Positions 1-8,462 are shown, counted from the stretch's first letter. The stretch: DNA of 43,712 nt from Actinomycetes bacterium (GCA_023451855.1 JAEXXY010000229.1:1-43712), one strand, 5' to 3'. Translations and numbers: made by a program. The notes: a model not told the origin generated them from the sequence alone.

Positions 1-100
1 GCCAAGCATCGGTCATGTTGCCGATGGACGTCGGCGCGCCTGAGTCGGGACGCTGTGCGTCAGCAGGAACGGGAACAGACCGAGGGGGGTGGCTGCAACC

Positions 101-139
101 ATGGACGAGATCACCGCCCAGCGGCGACCGTCGCCATGA
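101..139 (+). CDS. possible 12-codon leader ORF
   Basis: ATG at 101 follows a purine run (GAGGGGGG at about 82-89) at a usable distance. The frame ends after 12 codons at a TGA that overlaps the ATG of the next gene (ATGA at 136-139). The next gene has no clear ribosome binding site of its own, so this short frame could couple its translation. It could equally be chance, or the true start of the next gene displaced by a sequence error. Confidence 0.25.
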   Translation: MDEITAQRRPSP

Positions 140-1164
140 GCGGGCTGGGACCGGAGCCAGCGGAGGTCCGGCAGGAGCTGGCGCGCCTTGCGGTTTCGTC
201 CGTGAGCATCGAGGAGCGCGGCGCAGCGATCCTCGAGCAGCTCGGGCGGATCGTGTCGTTCGACGTCGGCTGGCTCGCCGTGCGCGATCCCGAACGTAGC
301 CGGCACCTTCCGGTCGCCACCACGGGTTACGCCGCCCCCTTGCGGGAGTACTTCGCTCGTCCGGAGGCAGACGAGGAAGCGGACCTGCTGGGCCTCAACC
401 GGCGCCGGCCGCCGATGCTCGCCAGCGAGATCCCGATCCCACTTCCCGAGCTGCACTCGTGGGCCGATCACCTGATCCCGGCCGGCTTTCGGCAGGGTTT
501 GGCAGTGGGGTTGTTCACCCCTGAGGGCCGGCACATCGGTTCACTCCGTCTGCTTTCCGAGGACGCCTCGCGGCCGAACGACGCTGACCGCCGGGTGGTG
601 GCGGCGGTGACCTCGGCGATCGCCACCAACCTGGACCGCACCAGGGACATCGCCGAGACCGCCCAGACCCTGCAGAGCGCGAGCGCCGGCGTGGTGCTCA
701 CCCGCGGTGGCGACGTGCTGCCGCTTCCAGGTCTCGAAGACGACCGCTTGTTGAGGCCCGGCTCTCCCGTACTCGCGGTCGCTGCGGAGGAGCTGGCCCA
801 GAGCGGCCCGTACATCTCCTTCCTCGCACGCACGCCGGACACCGAGTCCGAGCAGCTGGTGCGGGTGGTCGCGCTCGACTTCAGCCGCCAGGAGCTCGAC
901 CATCTGTCCGCAGCAGTGCTCCTGTGCCCACCCGGCGACGTGCGTGGTCTCACCATTCTGGACCTCCGGCTTCTGGGTCACCTGGTCGAGGGCATCAGCG
1001 ATGTCACCGCGCTCTCGGGAGCCCTCGCTGTCCCCGCCGCGGCCGTGTGCGACTCGCTGGATCGCGTCATGGCCGCCCTGGGAACAACCGACCTCACGGT
1101 CGCCGCAGTGCGCGCCGTGAGCGGCGGGATACGCCTTCCACCAGGAGTGACCCCAGGGGCGTGA
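136..1164 (+). CDS. GAF-like sensor protein with degenerate LuxR C-terminal domain
   Basis: The 342-residue product is a close homologue of the next gene along its whole length. It shares a GAF-like sensor region (about residues 20-180; shared patterns such as LIPAG) and a C-terminal segment in the position of a LuxR-type HTH. In this copy the HTH has drifted. The LTPREL, GRTNQEIA and RTVAAHVEHIMHKL blocks of the paralogue read LTILDL, GISDVTAL and AAVCDSLDRVMAAL here, so the residues expected to contact DNA are lost. I chose the ATG at 136 because the homology begins there; the upstream in-frame start at 55 adds low-complexity sequence. It probably no longer binds DNA in the usual way and may act as a partner or antagonist of its neighbour. 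No ligand can be inferred. Confidence 0.7.
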   Translation: MSGLGPEPAEVRQELARLAVSSVSIEERGAAILEQLGRIVSFDVGWLAVRDPERSRHLPVATTGYAAPLREYFARPEADEEADLLGLNRRRPPMLASEIPIPLPELHSWADHLIPAGFRQGLAVGLFTPEGRHIGSLRLLSEDASRPNDADRRVVAAVTSAIATNLDRTRDIAETAQTLQSASAGVVLTRGGDVLPLPGLEDDRLLRPGSPVLAVAAEELAQSGPYISFLARTPDTESEQLVRVVALDFSRQELDHLSAAVLLCPPGDVRGLTILDLRLLGHLVEGISDVTALSGALAVPAAAVCDSLDRVMAALGTTDLTVAAVRAVSGGIRLPPGVTPGA

Positions 1165-1234
1165 CGAAATCTTCGCGGTCCTGGCCGGGCATGGTGGTGA
1201 GCTTGTGCTGCGCGACGACCGTCAGTGACACATC

Positions 1235-1266
1235 GTCGGCAATCGGCAGTTCTGCCGATTGCCGAC
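1235..1266. promoter_or_regulatory. 32-bp perfect palindrome between the paralogous regulators
   Basis: The arms GTCGGCAATCGGCAG (1235-1249) and CTGCCGATTGCCGAC (1252-1266) are exact reverse complements around a central TT. A second perfect palindrome, CCTGCGCAGG, follows at 1268-1277. The site lies 70 bp after the first regulator's stop and about 200 bp before the second regulator's start. It has no T-tract. A dimeric operator, perhaps for the LuxR-type protein encoded downstream, fits as well as a terminator. Confidence 0.6.
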
Positions 1267-1473
1267 ACCTGCGCAGGCGCGAAATCGTGGGGGGTCTGCA
1301 GCACGGAAGACCGGCCGGTGCCCCTGGAATGGGAGAACGATGCCCGAAGAATGTCCGCTCGGCAGCGAGGTGACTGGCCGCGCTGCTGCAGAAGCGATGC
1401 GACCCTGCCGCATGGAACGACCTGCAGGAGCGGACGCAAGGCGCGGAAGTCCCCGATCCTCCAGCCGTCACCA

Positions 1474-2493
1474 ATGCGGAACCCCATGCACCAGTCCCCG
1501 ATAGTCCAGCTCACCGAGATCGCCGCCTCTCCGGGACGGCTTCAAGACCGGGGCGACGCCCTGCTCACCGAGCTGCGGCGGCACGTTCCCTTCGACTCGG
1601 CCTGGCTCTCGCTGGCCGAGCCGCAGGGAACCGCCTACGACTCTGTGGCCAGCGCCTTCCTGGACCGCAGTGTCGAGACGTACCTCAGCGGGCCCGAGAT
1701 GGCACGTGACATCGAGCTGACCGGCACGAACCGCGACCGGGCTCCGCTCAGTCCCTCCGACCTCCCCTATCCCGCGGAGGAGCTCGCGACCTGGGCTGAG
1801 TGCCTGATTCCCGCCGGATACCACGAGGCCCTGGCCGTCGCCCTGTACGCGCCCGGCCAGGGCCACGTCGGGTTCCTGGCAGTGCTCTCGGGCAGCAAGC
1901 GGCGCCCGGACGAGCACATGCGCCACCGCCTGGCGGAGCTGGCGCCGGTCATCGCTCGCGGCATCGATCCCCTGCGCTCGTTGGCGGCCGCGGCACGCCT
2001 GGTCCGGGGCGCCGAGGCTGGGGTGGTGCTCTGCAGAGACGGTACGACGAGGCTGTTGCCCGGTCTCGCCCACGACCCGCTGCTGGTGGACGGATCCACT
2101 GTGCTGTTCGTTGCCCGCGCGGCCCTTCGGGCAGGTCACGCGTACACGTCCTTCCTGTGGCCACGCAGTGGGCAGCACGCCCCGGACGGTCACGTCCGCG
2201 TGACGGTCCTGTCCGGCACGGACGACGTGCCGGGCGAATGGACAGGGATGGCCCTGCTCTCACCCGCAGGAGAGCTGCGCGGACTAACCCCCCGGGAGCT
2301 GGAGGTCCTGGGGCTGCTGATCGCTGGGCGCACCAACCAGGAGATCGCAAACGCATTGGTGGTGGCGCCGCGGACGGTCGCCGCGCACGTGGAGCACATC
2401 ATGCACAAGCTGGCGGCCCCCTCGAGGACCCTCGCTGCCGTCCGCGCACAACGGGCCGGTCTGTACGTCCCCGCAGGAACGTCTGAGTGGTGA
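1474..2493 (+). CDS. LuxR-family transcriptional regulator with GAF-like sensor
   Basis: The 339-residue product has an N-terminal GAF-like region and a canonical C-terminal LuxR HTH at about residues 265-325. The motifs LTPRELEVLGLLIAG, NQEIANAL and RTVAAHVEHIMHKL are all present. It should be a cytoplasmic transcription factor whose N-terminal domain senses a small molecule or a partner. The start is uncertain: ATG at 1474 and ATG at 1486 are both plausible and neither has a clear ribosome binding site; the longer frame from 1225 would run through the palindrome and is unlikely. It is the intact member of a tandem duplication with the preceding gene, and the palindrome upstream is a natural candidate for autoregulation. 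Confidence 0.8.
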   Translation: MRNPMHQSPIVQLTEIAASPGRLQDRGDALLTELRRHVPFDSAWLSLAEPQGTAYDSVASAFLDRSVETYLSGPEMARDIELTGTNRDRAPLSPSDLPYPAEELATWAECLIPAGYHEALAVALYAPGQGHVGFLAVLSGSKRRPDEHMRHRLAELAPVIARGIDPLRSLAAAARLVRGAEAGVVLCRDGTTRLLPGLAHDPLLVDGSTVLFVARAALRAGHAYTSFLWPRSGQHAPDGHVRVTVLSGTDDVPGEWTGMALLSPAGELRGLTPRELEVLGLLIAGRTNQEIANALVVAPRTVAAHVEHIMHKLAAPSRTLAAVRAQRAGLYVPAGTSEW

Positions 2494-2821
2494 GAGTTCC
2501 GAGAGTGTGATGGAGCCTTCGGAGTTGGTGCCGGTCCGGATCCGGGTCATGGGTGTGAGTGGCGTCGAAGGCGAGACCATGTGGGCCGAGCCTGTGAGGG
2601 TCGGGTCGACAGCGATGCTGCCGGTGGGATCTACCGGTCGGCGAACATTGCGGCCGCCGGGCTGCCGGCCTGCGCACCCGCGGTGACAGGGGACCGGCGA
2701 CCAGGCGAGAGCACGTTCGAGGTTCTGGCACCGCCGCCTCGGTACAGGAGGACCCTTGATGGCGGCGCTCCGACCTCGCCCGGGAATACGCGCCATTCGG
2801 CGTGCTCGGTCTCTGGACCTG
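2494..2821. other. intergenic, no gene seen
   Basis: This stretch separates a plus-strand and a minus-strand stop codon. Frames crossing it lack consistent third-position G/C preference. I see no T-tract terminator or repeat. Confidence 0.5.
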
Positions 2822-4090
2822 TCAGCCGGGGCGGGCGAGTGCCTCGGCTTCGTCGGCGGCGGATCGACCCGTCGTGGCTTCCCGCGCGAGCACGGCGGCA
2901 AAGGCTCGGGCTGCTCTCGAGTATTGCGGGTCCTCGAGCACGCTGAGCAGCGCGGCTGCTATCCGCTCCGGCGGTGCGGACCGGTCAACCCGCACCCCCG
3001 CACCGAGCCGAAGGACCCGGACGGTGTTGTCCTTCTGGTCGCGCCCCATCGGTAGGCAGACGAGCGGCACCCCCGCTGCGAGCGTCCTGAGCACGGTTCC
3101 GTGGCCGGCGTGGGTGACGACCGCGGCCGCCTGTGGCAGGACCTGTGCGTGCGGGGCGGTCTGGACCACCAGCACATTTGCTGGAGCGGCGATGGTCTCG
3201 GGACTGACAGCCCGGCCCGTCGTCACCAGCCCCCGGACGGGCAGACGACCCAACGCGGCGGCAATGCGGTTGAGGGTCTCCGTCTGGTTCTGGTAGATGG
3301 AGCTCAAGGCGACCAGCACGAGCGGGCGTGTCTGCTCCGTCAGGTCCTGCCAGTCGCCTGCCCAGCTCGGGTCTTCGAGCTGCGGCCCGACGTAGCGGAC
3401 GTTCGGGGGCAGGTGGGGGGTGGCGAAGTCGAACGACGGGCTCGTCAGGACGAGCACCCTGGGGCAGCGGTCGAGTAGCTCGAACAACCCGTCGACCGGA
3501 TCGAGACCGTAGGAGGCGCGAACCGCATTGAGCTGTGGCGTCACTCCCGCGAGCGCGCGCCGGATCGCATACCGGGCCATCGCGTCGCGACCTCGGCCCA
3601 GACGCCCCTTGGCCGGCGACCAGCCGGTGCCAAAGGGCGGCAGTCCGCGGGTCGGACGCACGTAGACGTTGGCCAGGAGGGCAGCGAAAGGCAGCCGACT
3701 CGCTTCGGCGCCGATGAGGATGCCGGGCACCATCCCCTCAACAAGAAGGGCATCCGCAGGGTGACGGGACAGTGTGTCCAGCAGGTCATGCGCGAAAAGC
3801 TCGGCGGGTCCAGCGAGCAAGCGCCGCCTGACTTCGTGCAGCTGGCGCAACGGGCTGCCGCGCTCGAGGTCAGCGACCAGCTCGGTCTGCTCGGCAACCG
3901 AGCTGACATGCGGCGCCGTGCGCCAGGCGCTGAAGGCACAGCCCGCGGCCCCGGCAGCCTCTTCCGCGGTGGGGTCGGCCAGGACGAGGACTCGGTGACC
4001 GCGCCGGACCAGCTCGGCGGAGACGCCCATGACAGGTGGCAGGGTGCCGCCGCCGTCGATGGCGGCCACGAGAAATCGCGACCGAGCCAC
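2822..4090 (-). CDS. GT1-family glycosyltransferase (UDP-glycosyltransferase/MGT type)
   Basis: The 422-residue product has the GT-B architecture of macrolide or UDP-sugar transferases. The N-terminal Rossmann half opens with FLVAAIDGGGTLPPVMGVSA and contains GHRVLVLADP. The C-terminal donor-binding half carries VVQTAPHAQVLPQAAAVVTH, then HAGHGTVLRTLAAGVPLVCLP and a DQKDN block, matching the GT1 donor motif (HxGxGT, D/Q). It probably moves a nucleotide-activated sugar onto a small lipophilic acceptor or lipid in the cytoplasm. I chose GTG at 4090 because homology starts there and GGGAAG lies upstream; an in-frame ATG at 4147 would add 19 unrelated residues. It stands alone, so the acceptor cannot be inferred. 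Confidence 0.8.
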   Translation of the reverse strand: MARSRFLVAAIDGGGTLPPVMGVSAELVRRGHRVLVLADPTAEEAAGAAGCAFSAWRTAPHVSSVAEQTELVADLERGSPLRQLHEVRRRLLAGPAELFAHDLLDTLSRHPADALLVEGMVPGILIGAEASRLPFAALLANVYVRPTRGLPPFGTGWSPAKGRLGRGRDAMARYAIRRALAGVTPQLNAVRASYGLDPVDGLFELLDRCPRVLVLTSPSFDFATPHLPPNVRYVGPQLEDPSWAGDWQDLTEQTRPLVLVALSSIYQNQTETLNRIAAALGRLPVRGLVTTGRAVSPETIAAPANVLVVQTAPHAQVLPQAAAVVTHAGHGTVLRTLAAGVPLVCLPMGRDQKDNTVRVLRLGAGVRVDRSAPPERIAAALLSVLEDPQYSRAARAFAAVLAREATTGRSAADEAEALARPG

Positions 4091-4241
4091 AACCCATTGT
4101 GCTTCCCGGCAGGACTCGCGCCCACCCACCGGCGCGCGGAGCGTCAACCGGACACGACCAAAGGGAACGGCGCCTCGCTGAGGGACAGGTGTCGCCGCAG
4201 CCGATGGTCAACCACGACGTCGGCTGTTGGAGGGCTGGTCG

Positions 4242-4471
4242 GTGAGCAGCTTCGGAGTCCCGGTCGTGATGTCGATGGCGTCCTCCGCCACGGCCTGCAC
4301 CGCTTCGGGGTTGACCTGCTCGGCCGGCTGGGATCCTGCCGACCGCACCTGGATGCGGTCGCCGGCGAGGTGCTGCAGGTCGGTGTCGAGGTCACCGGCG
4401 TCGACACAGTGGACGCCGAGCAGACCCGGCTAGCCGAGCAGGCCTGGCAAGCATCGACGAGCACGGAATGA
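4242..4471 (+). pseudogene. possible remnant of a small coding region
   Basis: A GTG at about 4242 follows GGAGGG at good spacing, but that frame loses coding character after about ten codons. Codons with strong G/C third positions then run in another frame to the TGA ending at 4471, including EVLQVGVEVTGVDTVDAEQ. This could be a small gene with an early frameshift, or chance. I recognise no family. The rest of 4091-4581 shows no gene. Confidence 0.2.
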
Positions 4472-4581
4472 CCGGATGTTTCTCGCTCGGACGATGTGGC
4501 CCGGACATCGAGGGTTCGCTTCGGCCTCAGGGCCTGCGTGCCGCGCTACCGGGGCGGGTATGCCCGACTCCCCGAGCGCCG

Positions 4582-5070
4582 TCAGCCGCGACGTCGAGGC
4601 CACCACCGGGACAGGCGGGTGAGCCGTCCGGCCTGAGCGGTTTCCCTGCCGTTGGCGGTGGGCGGCTCCGGTGAGGGCGCACGCACGCGTGGGTATCGGG
4701 TCAGGCCGCCGGTGAAACCGATGAGGTCGGCGACCTCACGGCTCAGCAACCCGTCCCGGTACGCGCGGGCCACACCGGCATCGACAGCGGCTCGCAGTTC
4801 GGGCGCCGGCCGGGAAAGGACGGGTCTCCGCACCCAGCCGCGGACCGCGCCCGCGGCTTCCCGAGCGAGGACCGGGTCCGGGTCTCGCACGAGGCGAAGG
4901 TCCGCGAGCAGCTCTTCCCAGCCGCCGCGGGCCCGAGCGACGGTCCAGGCCGCCCTGCGGGTGTGCGCAGCGGCACTGTCGAGATGGTCGGCGAGCGCAT
5001 CATCCTCAGGTGTCCGCGCCAACGGCGGCCGCCCGGCTCGCGCGATCATCCGGGCCGCAGTCATCGCCAC
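4582..5070 (-). CDS. hypothetical protein, helical, arginine/alanine-rich
   Basis: The 162-residue product has strong third-position G/C preference and a GAGGG ribosome binding site seven bases before GTG 5070. It appears all-helical and soluble, with no membrane segment or signal peptide. Its middle part (WEELLADLRLVRDPDPVLA to LIGFTGGLT) reads like a folded domain; the last 30 residues are low-complexity and basic. I do not recognise the family. A copy of the dispersed 16-bp motif lies 16 bp upstream of the start. Confidence 0.5.
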   Translation of the reverse strand: MAMTAARMIARAGRPPLARTPEDDALADHLDSAAAHTRRAAWTVARARGGWEELLADLRLVRDPDPVLAREAAGAVRGWVRRPVLSRPAPELRAAVDAGVARAYRDGLLSREVADLIGFTGGLTRYPRVRAPSPEPPTANGRETAQAGRLTRLSRWWPRRRG

Positions 5071-5085
5071 CCGCGGACCCTCAAC

Positions 5086-5101
5086 GCGGCATGAGCGGGC
5101 G
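5086..5101 (+). repeat. dispersed motif, copy 1 (15/16)
   Basis: GCGGCATGAGCGGGCG matches the window consensus GCGGCATGAGCGGACG at 15 of 16 bases. It lies just upstream of the minus-strand gene starting at 5070. Confidence 0.55.
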
Positions 5102-5293
5102 TGTGAGGCGCCGGCAAGAGCTCACCTGTACGTGGCGCAGGGAGACGATGTTCCAGCCTCGTTCGCCCTCCTTCGACACAAGCCCCTCAAAGTGTGATCC
5201 CGCCCATCCCTCGAAGTGACTGCGCGCGCCGGCAGCCAGCGGGACGATGGAGTGGCAGGGGAGTAAGTGACACCTGGAAGAAGGTCGCCCTCG

Positions 5294-5485
5294 ATGACCA
5301 CGAGCACCCGACCGAACGTGGTTCTCCCAGCCCCGAAGGACAACGTCCCGTCCCCGCCGCCGACCCCGGAGAAGAAGCGCCACTGGCTCCTCCCAGTCGC
5401 CGTCGGCGCCGTCGCCTTCGGCGCTGGTGTCGGCGTCGGCTCGAAGTTGACCTGGCGGTTCTCGGCTTGGTGGCGGCCGACATGA
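5294..5485 (+). CDS. small single-pass membrane protein
   Basis: The 63-residue product has a proline-rich N-terminus (residues 8-26), a KKRH stop-transfer signature and one glycine-rich hydrophobic segment (LLPVAVGAVAFGAGVGVG), then a short Trp/Arg-rich tail. GAAGG sits nine bases before ATG 5294. Third positions are G/C-rich. The function is unknown. It is the only gene between motif copies 1 and 2. Confidence 0.5.
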   Translation: MTTSTRPNVVLPAPKDNVPSPPPTPEKKRHWLLPVAVGAVAFGAGVGVGSKLTWRFSAWWRPT

Positions 5486-5545
5486 CGGTACGAACATCGA
5501 CGTTCCTCGGTCGCTGACCGGAGCGCACGGGGCATGGCTGAAACC

Positions 5546-5581
5546 TCGCTGTAAGGGTCGCTGTAAGGGTCGCTGTATCCC
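5546..5581 (+). repeat. three tandem 12-bp repeats
   Basis: TCGCTGTAAGGG occurs at 5546-5557 and 5558-5569, followed by the variant TCGCTGTATCCC at 5570-5581. They lie in the otherwise gene-free stretch 5486-5788, between a small membrane-protein gene and the broken kinase gene. Confidence 0.6.
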
Positions 5582-5682
5582 TCACTGAGACGAGGCCCGT
5601 CGAGCCGGCCAAGCGGATCTGGCTACTGGACCGCAGTGGGCCGCTCGCGCGTGTTCCGACGGCGCGGCGGAGCGCACCATCA

Positions 5683-5698
5683 GCGGCATGACCGGTAA
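5683..5698 (+). repeat. dispersed motif, copy 2 (diverged)
   Basis: GCGGCATGACCGGTAA keeps the GCGGCATGA half and the following CGG of the consensus. It lies about 90 bp upstream of the broken kinase gene. Confidence 0.4.
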
Positions 5699-5788
5699 AC
5701 CGACGGGCGCTGATGGTGGGTAACTGGTTCCATCTGGGGTGGAAGGGCAACTGGGACAAATCCACTTAGGCATGGGGGGCTGCGAGGC

Positions 5789-6690
5789 GTGCTGATCGTC
5801 CCGGCGAGGTCTCGAGAGTTCTGGCTGACCCACCGCGGCGAGTCGGTGCGTGACTGGTTGGACGAACTACCTCGCCTGTCGGCGGAGCTGATGGCTCGCT
5901 GGCCGTGCGTGCCGGCTGGCGACGTGCGGGCCGGGTATGGCGGGGTGGTCGTGCCGGTGCGTCGCTTCAACGGCACCCGAGCCGTGTTGAAGATGTCGCT
6001 CCCGGGCGACGGGGAAGACTTCGAGTCCGCGGTGTTGGAGACCTGGGGCGGCCGGGGTGCCGTCCTGTTGCTGGAACGCGACGACAGACTCGGGGCGCGG
6101 CTGCTGGAGCACCTCGGGAACGGTTCGCTTGACGAGGTCGAGGATGCGGAAGTGTCGATGGCGGTTGCGGGCGGCCTCGCTCGTCGCCTGGCCGTGCCCG
6201 CGCCGGAAGGCCTGCCCCGTCTGAGTGAGGCCTACGCGCGGTGGGCGCAGGAGCTGCCGGACATGAACCGGCGCTGCGGTCATGCCCTGTCGGCCCGCAC
6301 CCTTGGCGTTGCCGTCGCGTCCTGCCGCGAACTCGGCTCTGAGCAGCCGGACACGGTGCTGCACGGAGACTTGCACCAGAACAACGTCCTACGCGGCAGG
6401 AGAGAGGAATGGCTGGCGATCGACCCACTCGGCGTGGTTGGTGATCTGGCTTCTGAGTGCCTGACCACCTCCGCGACCGGTGGATCGAGCTCCACCAGCA
6501 GGACCAGCCCGAACGAGCGCTCCGACGCAGGATCGACGTCTTCGCCGAAGCCGCGCACATCGATCGCAAGCGTGCCCACCGATGGACGCAGCTGCGAGCG
6601 GCCGTGACGGTCCTTCGCACTCCTGTGGACACCGCGCCCCTCAACGACGGCGGTCTGCACGTCTGGGTTGCCTCTGCCCTAGCCGACTGA
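5789..6690 (+). pseudogene. aminoglycoside 6-phosphotransferase/hydroxyurea-kinase family (APH(6)-like), frameshifted
   Basis: The reading frame from GTG 5789 encodes an APH(6)/hydroxyurea-resistance kinase family protein. It has the N-terminal VVVPVRR and VLKMS strands, the catalytic-loop motif HGDLHQNNVL (near residue 192) and the metal-binding stretch AIDPLGVVGD. Just after that, near 6450-6460, homology and codon bias jump to another frame, giving RDRWIELHQQ and continuing to the TGA at 6690. One missing base would join the two parts into about 300 residues, the usual family length. Read as given, the protein ends at 6607 with a scrambled C-terminus. Members transfer phosphate from ATP to aminoglycosides such as streptomycin or to related substrates. 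Either the gene is dead or the base was lost in sequencing. Confidence 0.75.
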
Positions 6691-7262
6691 ACGACCCCGG
6701 AACTGCCTCAGGCCCGCGCGTTGCGTCATGACAGGACGGGTGTCGGCGCCCTCGGGCCAGTCAGAACGCGTCCGGGGGGCGGATGCCGTGCCGGCGCAGT
6801 ACCTCACCCACGCCGCCGTGTCCCGGTTGGCGTACTCAAGAGCGGCCGTTCTCGCGACGCGGTCACTGCCATGGGAATGCACGCTCTCGCCCCACCCATT
6901 CGCCATGTCCTCAGTGACGACTCGCGCGTGAACTCCTCGCGCTTCCAGTTCTGCGGCGATCTGGGCAACGTGCTCCACCGAGCCACCCCAGTTGAAACTG
7001 GTTTGTATTCGCGACCATCGCCCGCGATCGAGAAGGGCGACGACGAGCAGCGGGCCGCGCCAAATGCGGCGCCGAACGGGAGCGGAACGCGAGCTGCCGC
7101 CGCTACTGCAACACCTGCAGCGGCCGTCAAGAGACAAACACCAATGAGCGCCGACCAGCCGACGAGATTTAGCTGCGCCGTCCTGAGCCAAGAGCGACGC
7201 CGGCCACGGCCCCGCCGGCTCAAGGGGTCCATGGACTCGGCGTGCCCCCGGGACCGGATCAT
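6679..7262 (-). pseudogene. uncharacterised membrane-anchored protein, frameshifted
   Basis: Reading from ATG 7262, the first part gives a basic cytoplasmic leader and a long hydrophobic segment (LNLVGWSALIGVCLLTAAAG). Coding character then moves to another frame near 7045-7060, within GGCGCGGCCCGCTG. There PLLVVALLDRGRW continues into a soluble domain (SVEHVAQIAAELEARGVHA and onward) down to the stop at 6679. One extra C in the CCC run would join them. The 3' end overlaps the 3' end of the convergent kinase gene by 12 bp. The family is not recognised; topology suggests one or two N-terminal TM segments and a roughly 100-residue extracytoplasmic or cytoplasmic domain. Confidence 0.5.
6723..6738 (+). 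repeat. dispersed motif, copy 3 (13/16)
   Basis: GCGTCATGACAGGACG matches 13 of 16 consensus bases. It lies just beyond the kinase stop, inside the 3' part of the frameshifted membrane-protein gene. Confidence 0.3.
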
Positions 7263-7756
7263 GAATCGATCCCGCTCGTGGTCTTGCCGATCCCAGGGCC
7301 GCCTGTCAGTAGCAAAGGGCGGAGAGAGGTCACGTAAGGCTACGGGAAGAGCAGTTGGCCCTTGCAACCGCTCGAGCGGCGAGCGTCCTGGTCGTGGCAT
7401 GAGTGGACGTCGGCCGGGGGTGTGGGTGTAAAGGCGGCACGCCCACGGAGTCAGCCATAACCGGGACTTGCGGTCGCAGGCGTGGCAACCTGATCCGGGG
7501 ACACCAGGGGGACTGGGGGATGTTGGACCGAGGCTTCACCGCGTTGAACAGACAGCGTGCCTCGGTCCACGATCAATCTGCCGCGGTTGCAGGCTGCCGA
7601 CCAGCCGTGTGCGGCAAGGTGCGCCGCGCGGGACCTGGCTCGACGTCTGACGGTCTGCAGAGGTTTGGTCCGCGCTGACGGAGGCAGGGAGACGTTGTCT
7701 CAGGAGCGCGTGTCCGGGCATGCGGTTGGCTTACCGGTTGGTGCGACGATCGGCGT
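7263..7756. other. gene-free stretch
   Basis: No frame here shows a convincing start, ribosome binding site and codon bias together. It contains one copy of the dispersed motif at 7394-7409. Confidence 0.4.
7394..7409 (+). repeat. dispersed motif, copy 4 (14/16)
   Basis: GTGGCATGAGTGGACG matches 14 of 16 bases and continues TCGGCC, resembling the flank of the copies at 20595 (TTGGCC) and 43354 (TCTGGCC, read on the minus strand). Confidence 0.5.
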
Positions 7757-8193
7757 CTACCGCGCCGCCACGGTCATGATGACGTTGTCCGCCGACCTGA
7801 CTCCCAGGGTTGCCTGGCCCGCCGGTGCTGTCGCCGGAACCGTGATTGTTGTGTGCAGCCGGTTACTCGCGTCTGCATCCACGGTCGCGAGGACCTTCGT
7901 GGCGTCACCCTGTGTCCACGAGATGTTGACGTCTCGGTAGACGCCGTCGCCCTCGCCCACTGGCGGCACTGGTGTGCCGTTCATGTGTCTACGCATGGCG
8001 CGCCGGCCGCGTAATCGACGGTGACCTCGACCGTGTCGCCCGGATGCGCGAGCGTCGGGCTGGCGGACACCGGAGCCGCGGCGCAGCCCGCTACGGGACC
8101 GCCTGCTGAAGTGCACCCGGTCAGGATCAGCACGGAGAGGACGACGGCTCCGTTGCGCCAATGACTTGTTCGCCCGACCCTGTCAACGCTTGC
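7757..8193 (-). pseudogene. secreted lipoprotein, frameshifted
   Basis: One frame encodes a lipoprotein signal peptide with lipobox (GAVVLSVLILTGC) followed by ASPTLAHPGDTVEVTVDY and stops at 7981 after CVDT. The adjacent frame takes over at the same point and reads MNGTPVPPVGEGDGV, then DVNISWTQGDATKVLATVDAD and a beta-rich domain to 7757. The two join if one base is restored near 7985. The result is an extracellular, membrane-tethered protein of about 130 residues with an Ig-like beta-sandwich look and unknown role. No ATG or GTG lies in frame close before the signal peptide (the nearest is 8391), so the 5' end may be damaged too. Confidence 0.6.
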
Positions 8194-8462
8194 CTCCCTG
8201 GGACGCGCGGTATTGCCGCACGACCTGGAGGCATAGGACCGAGCCGGGCTGGCTTTGGTACGAACGGTCGTCGACCGGCGCGTCGAACCGGAGGCACAGC
8301 TCGCGGTGGCACCCCGGAACTGGCAGGTGCCGTCGTCGAGGCTTAGGAGCCGCCCGCGTGACCCCGACGGGATGAGGGGAGGCCGGGGCACGCTGCCTGC
8401 GGCTCGCAGCGTCGGGCGCAGCGGCGGTTGCGACCACTCTGGCAGTGCCGGAGCATGGGTCC

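Noticed and set aside
4458..4475. Near match to the dispersed motif (CACGGAATGACCGGATG)
   Set aside because: Too many mismatches and it covers a possible stop codon region; not counted among the copies.
5186..5219. Two copies of a short CCCTCRAAGTG element
   Set aside because: Only two 11-bp copies 23 bp apart, no symmetry and no link to a gene start; left as chance.
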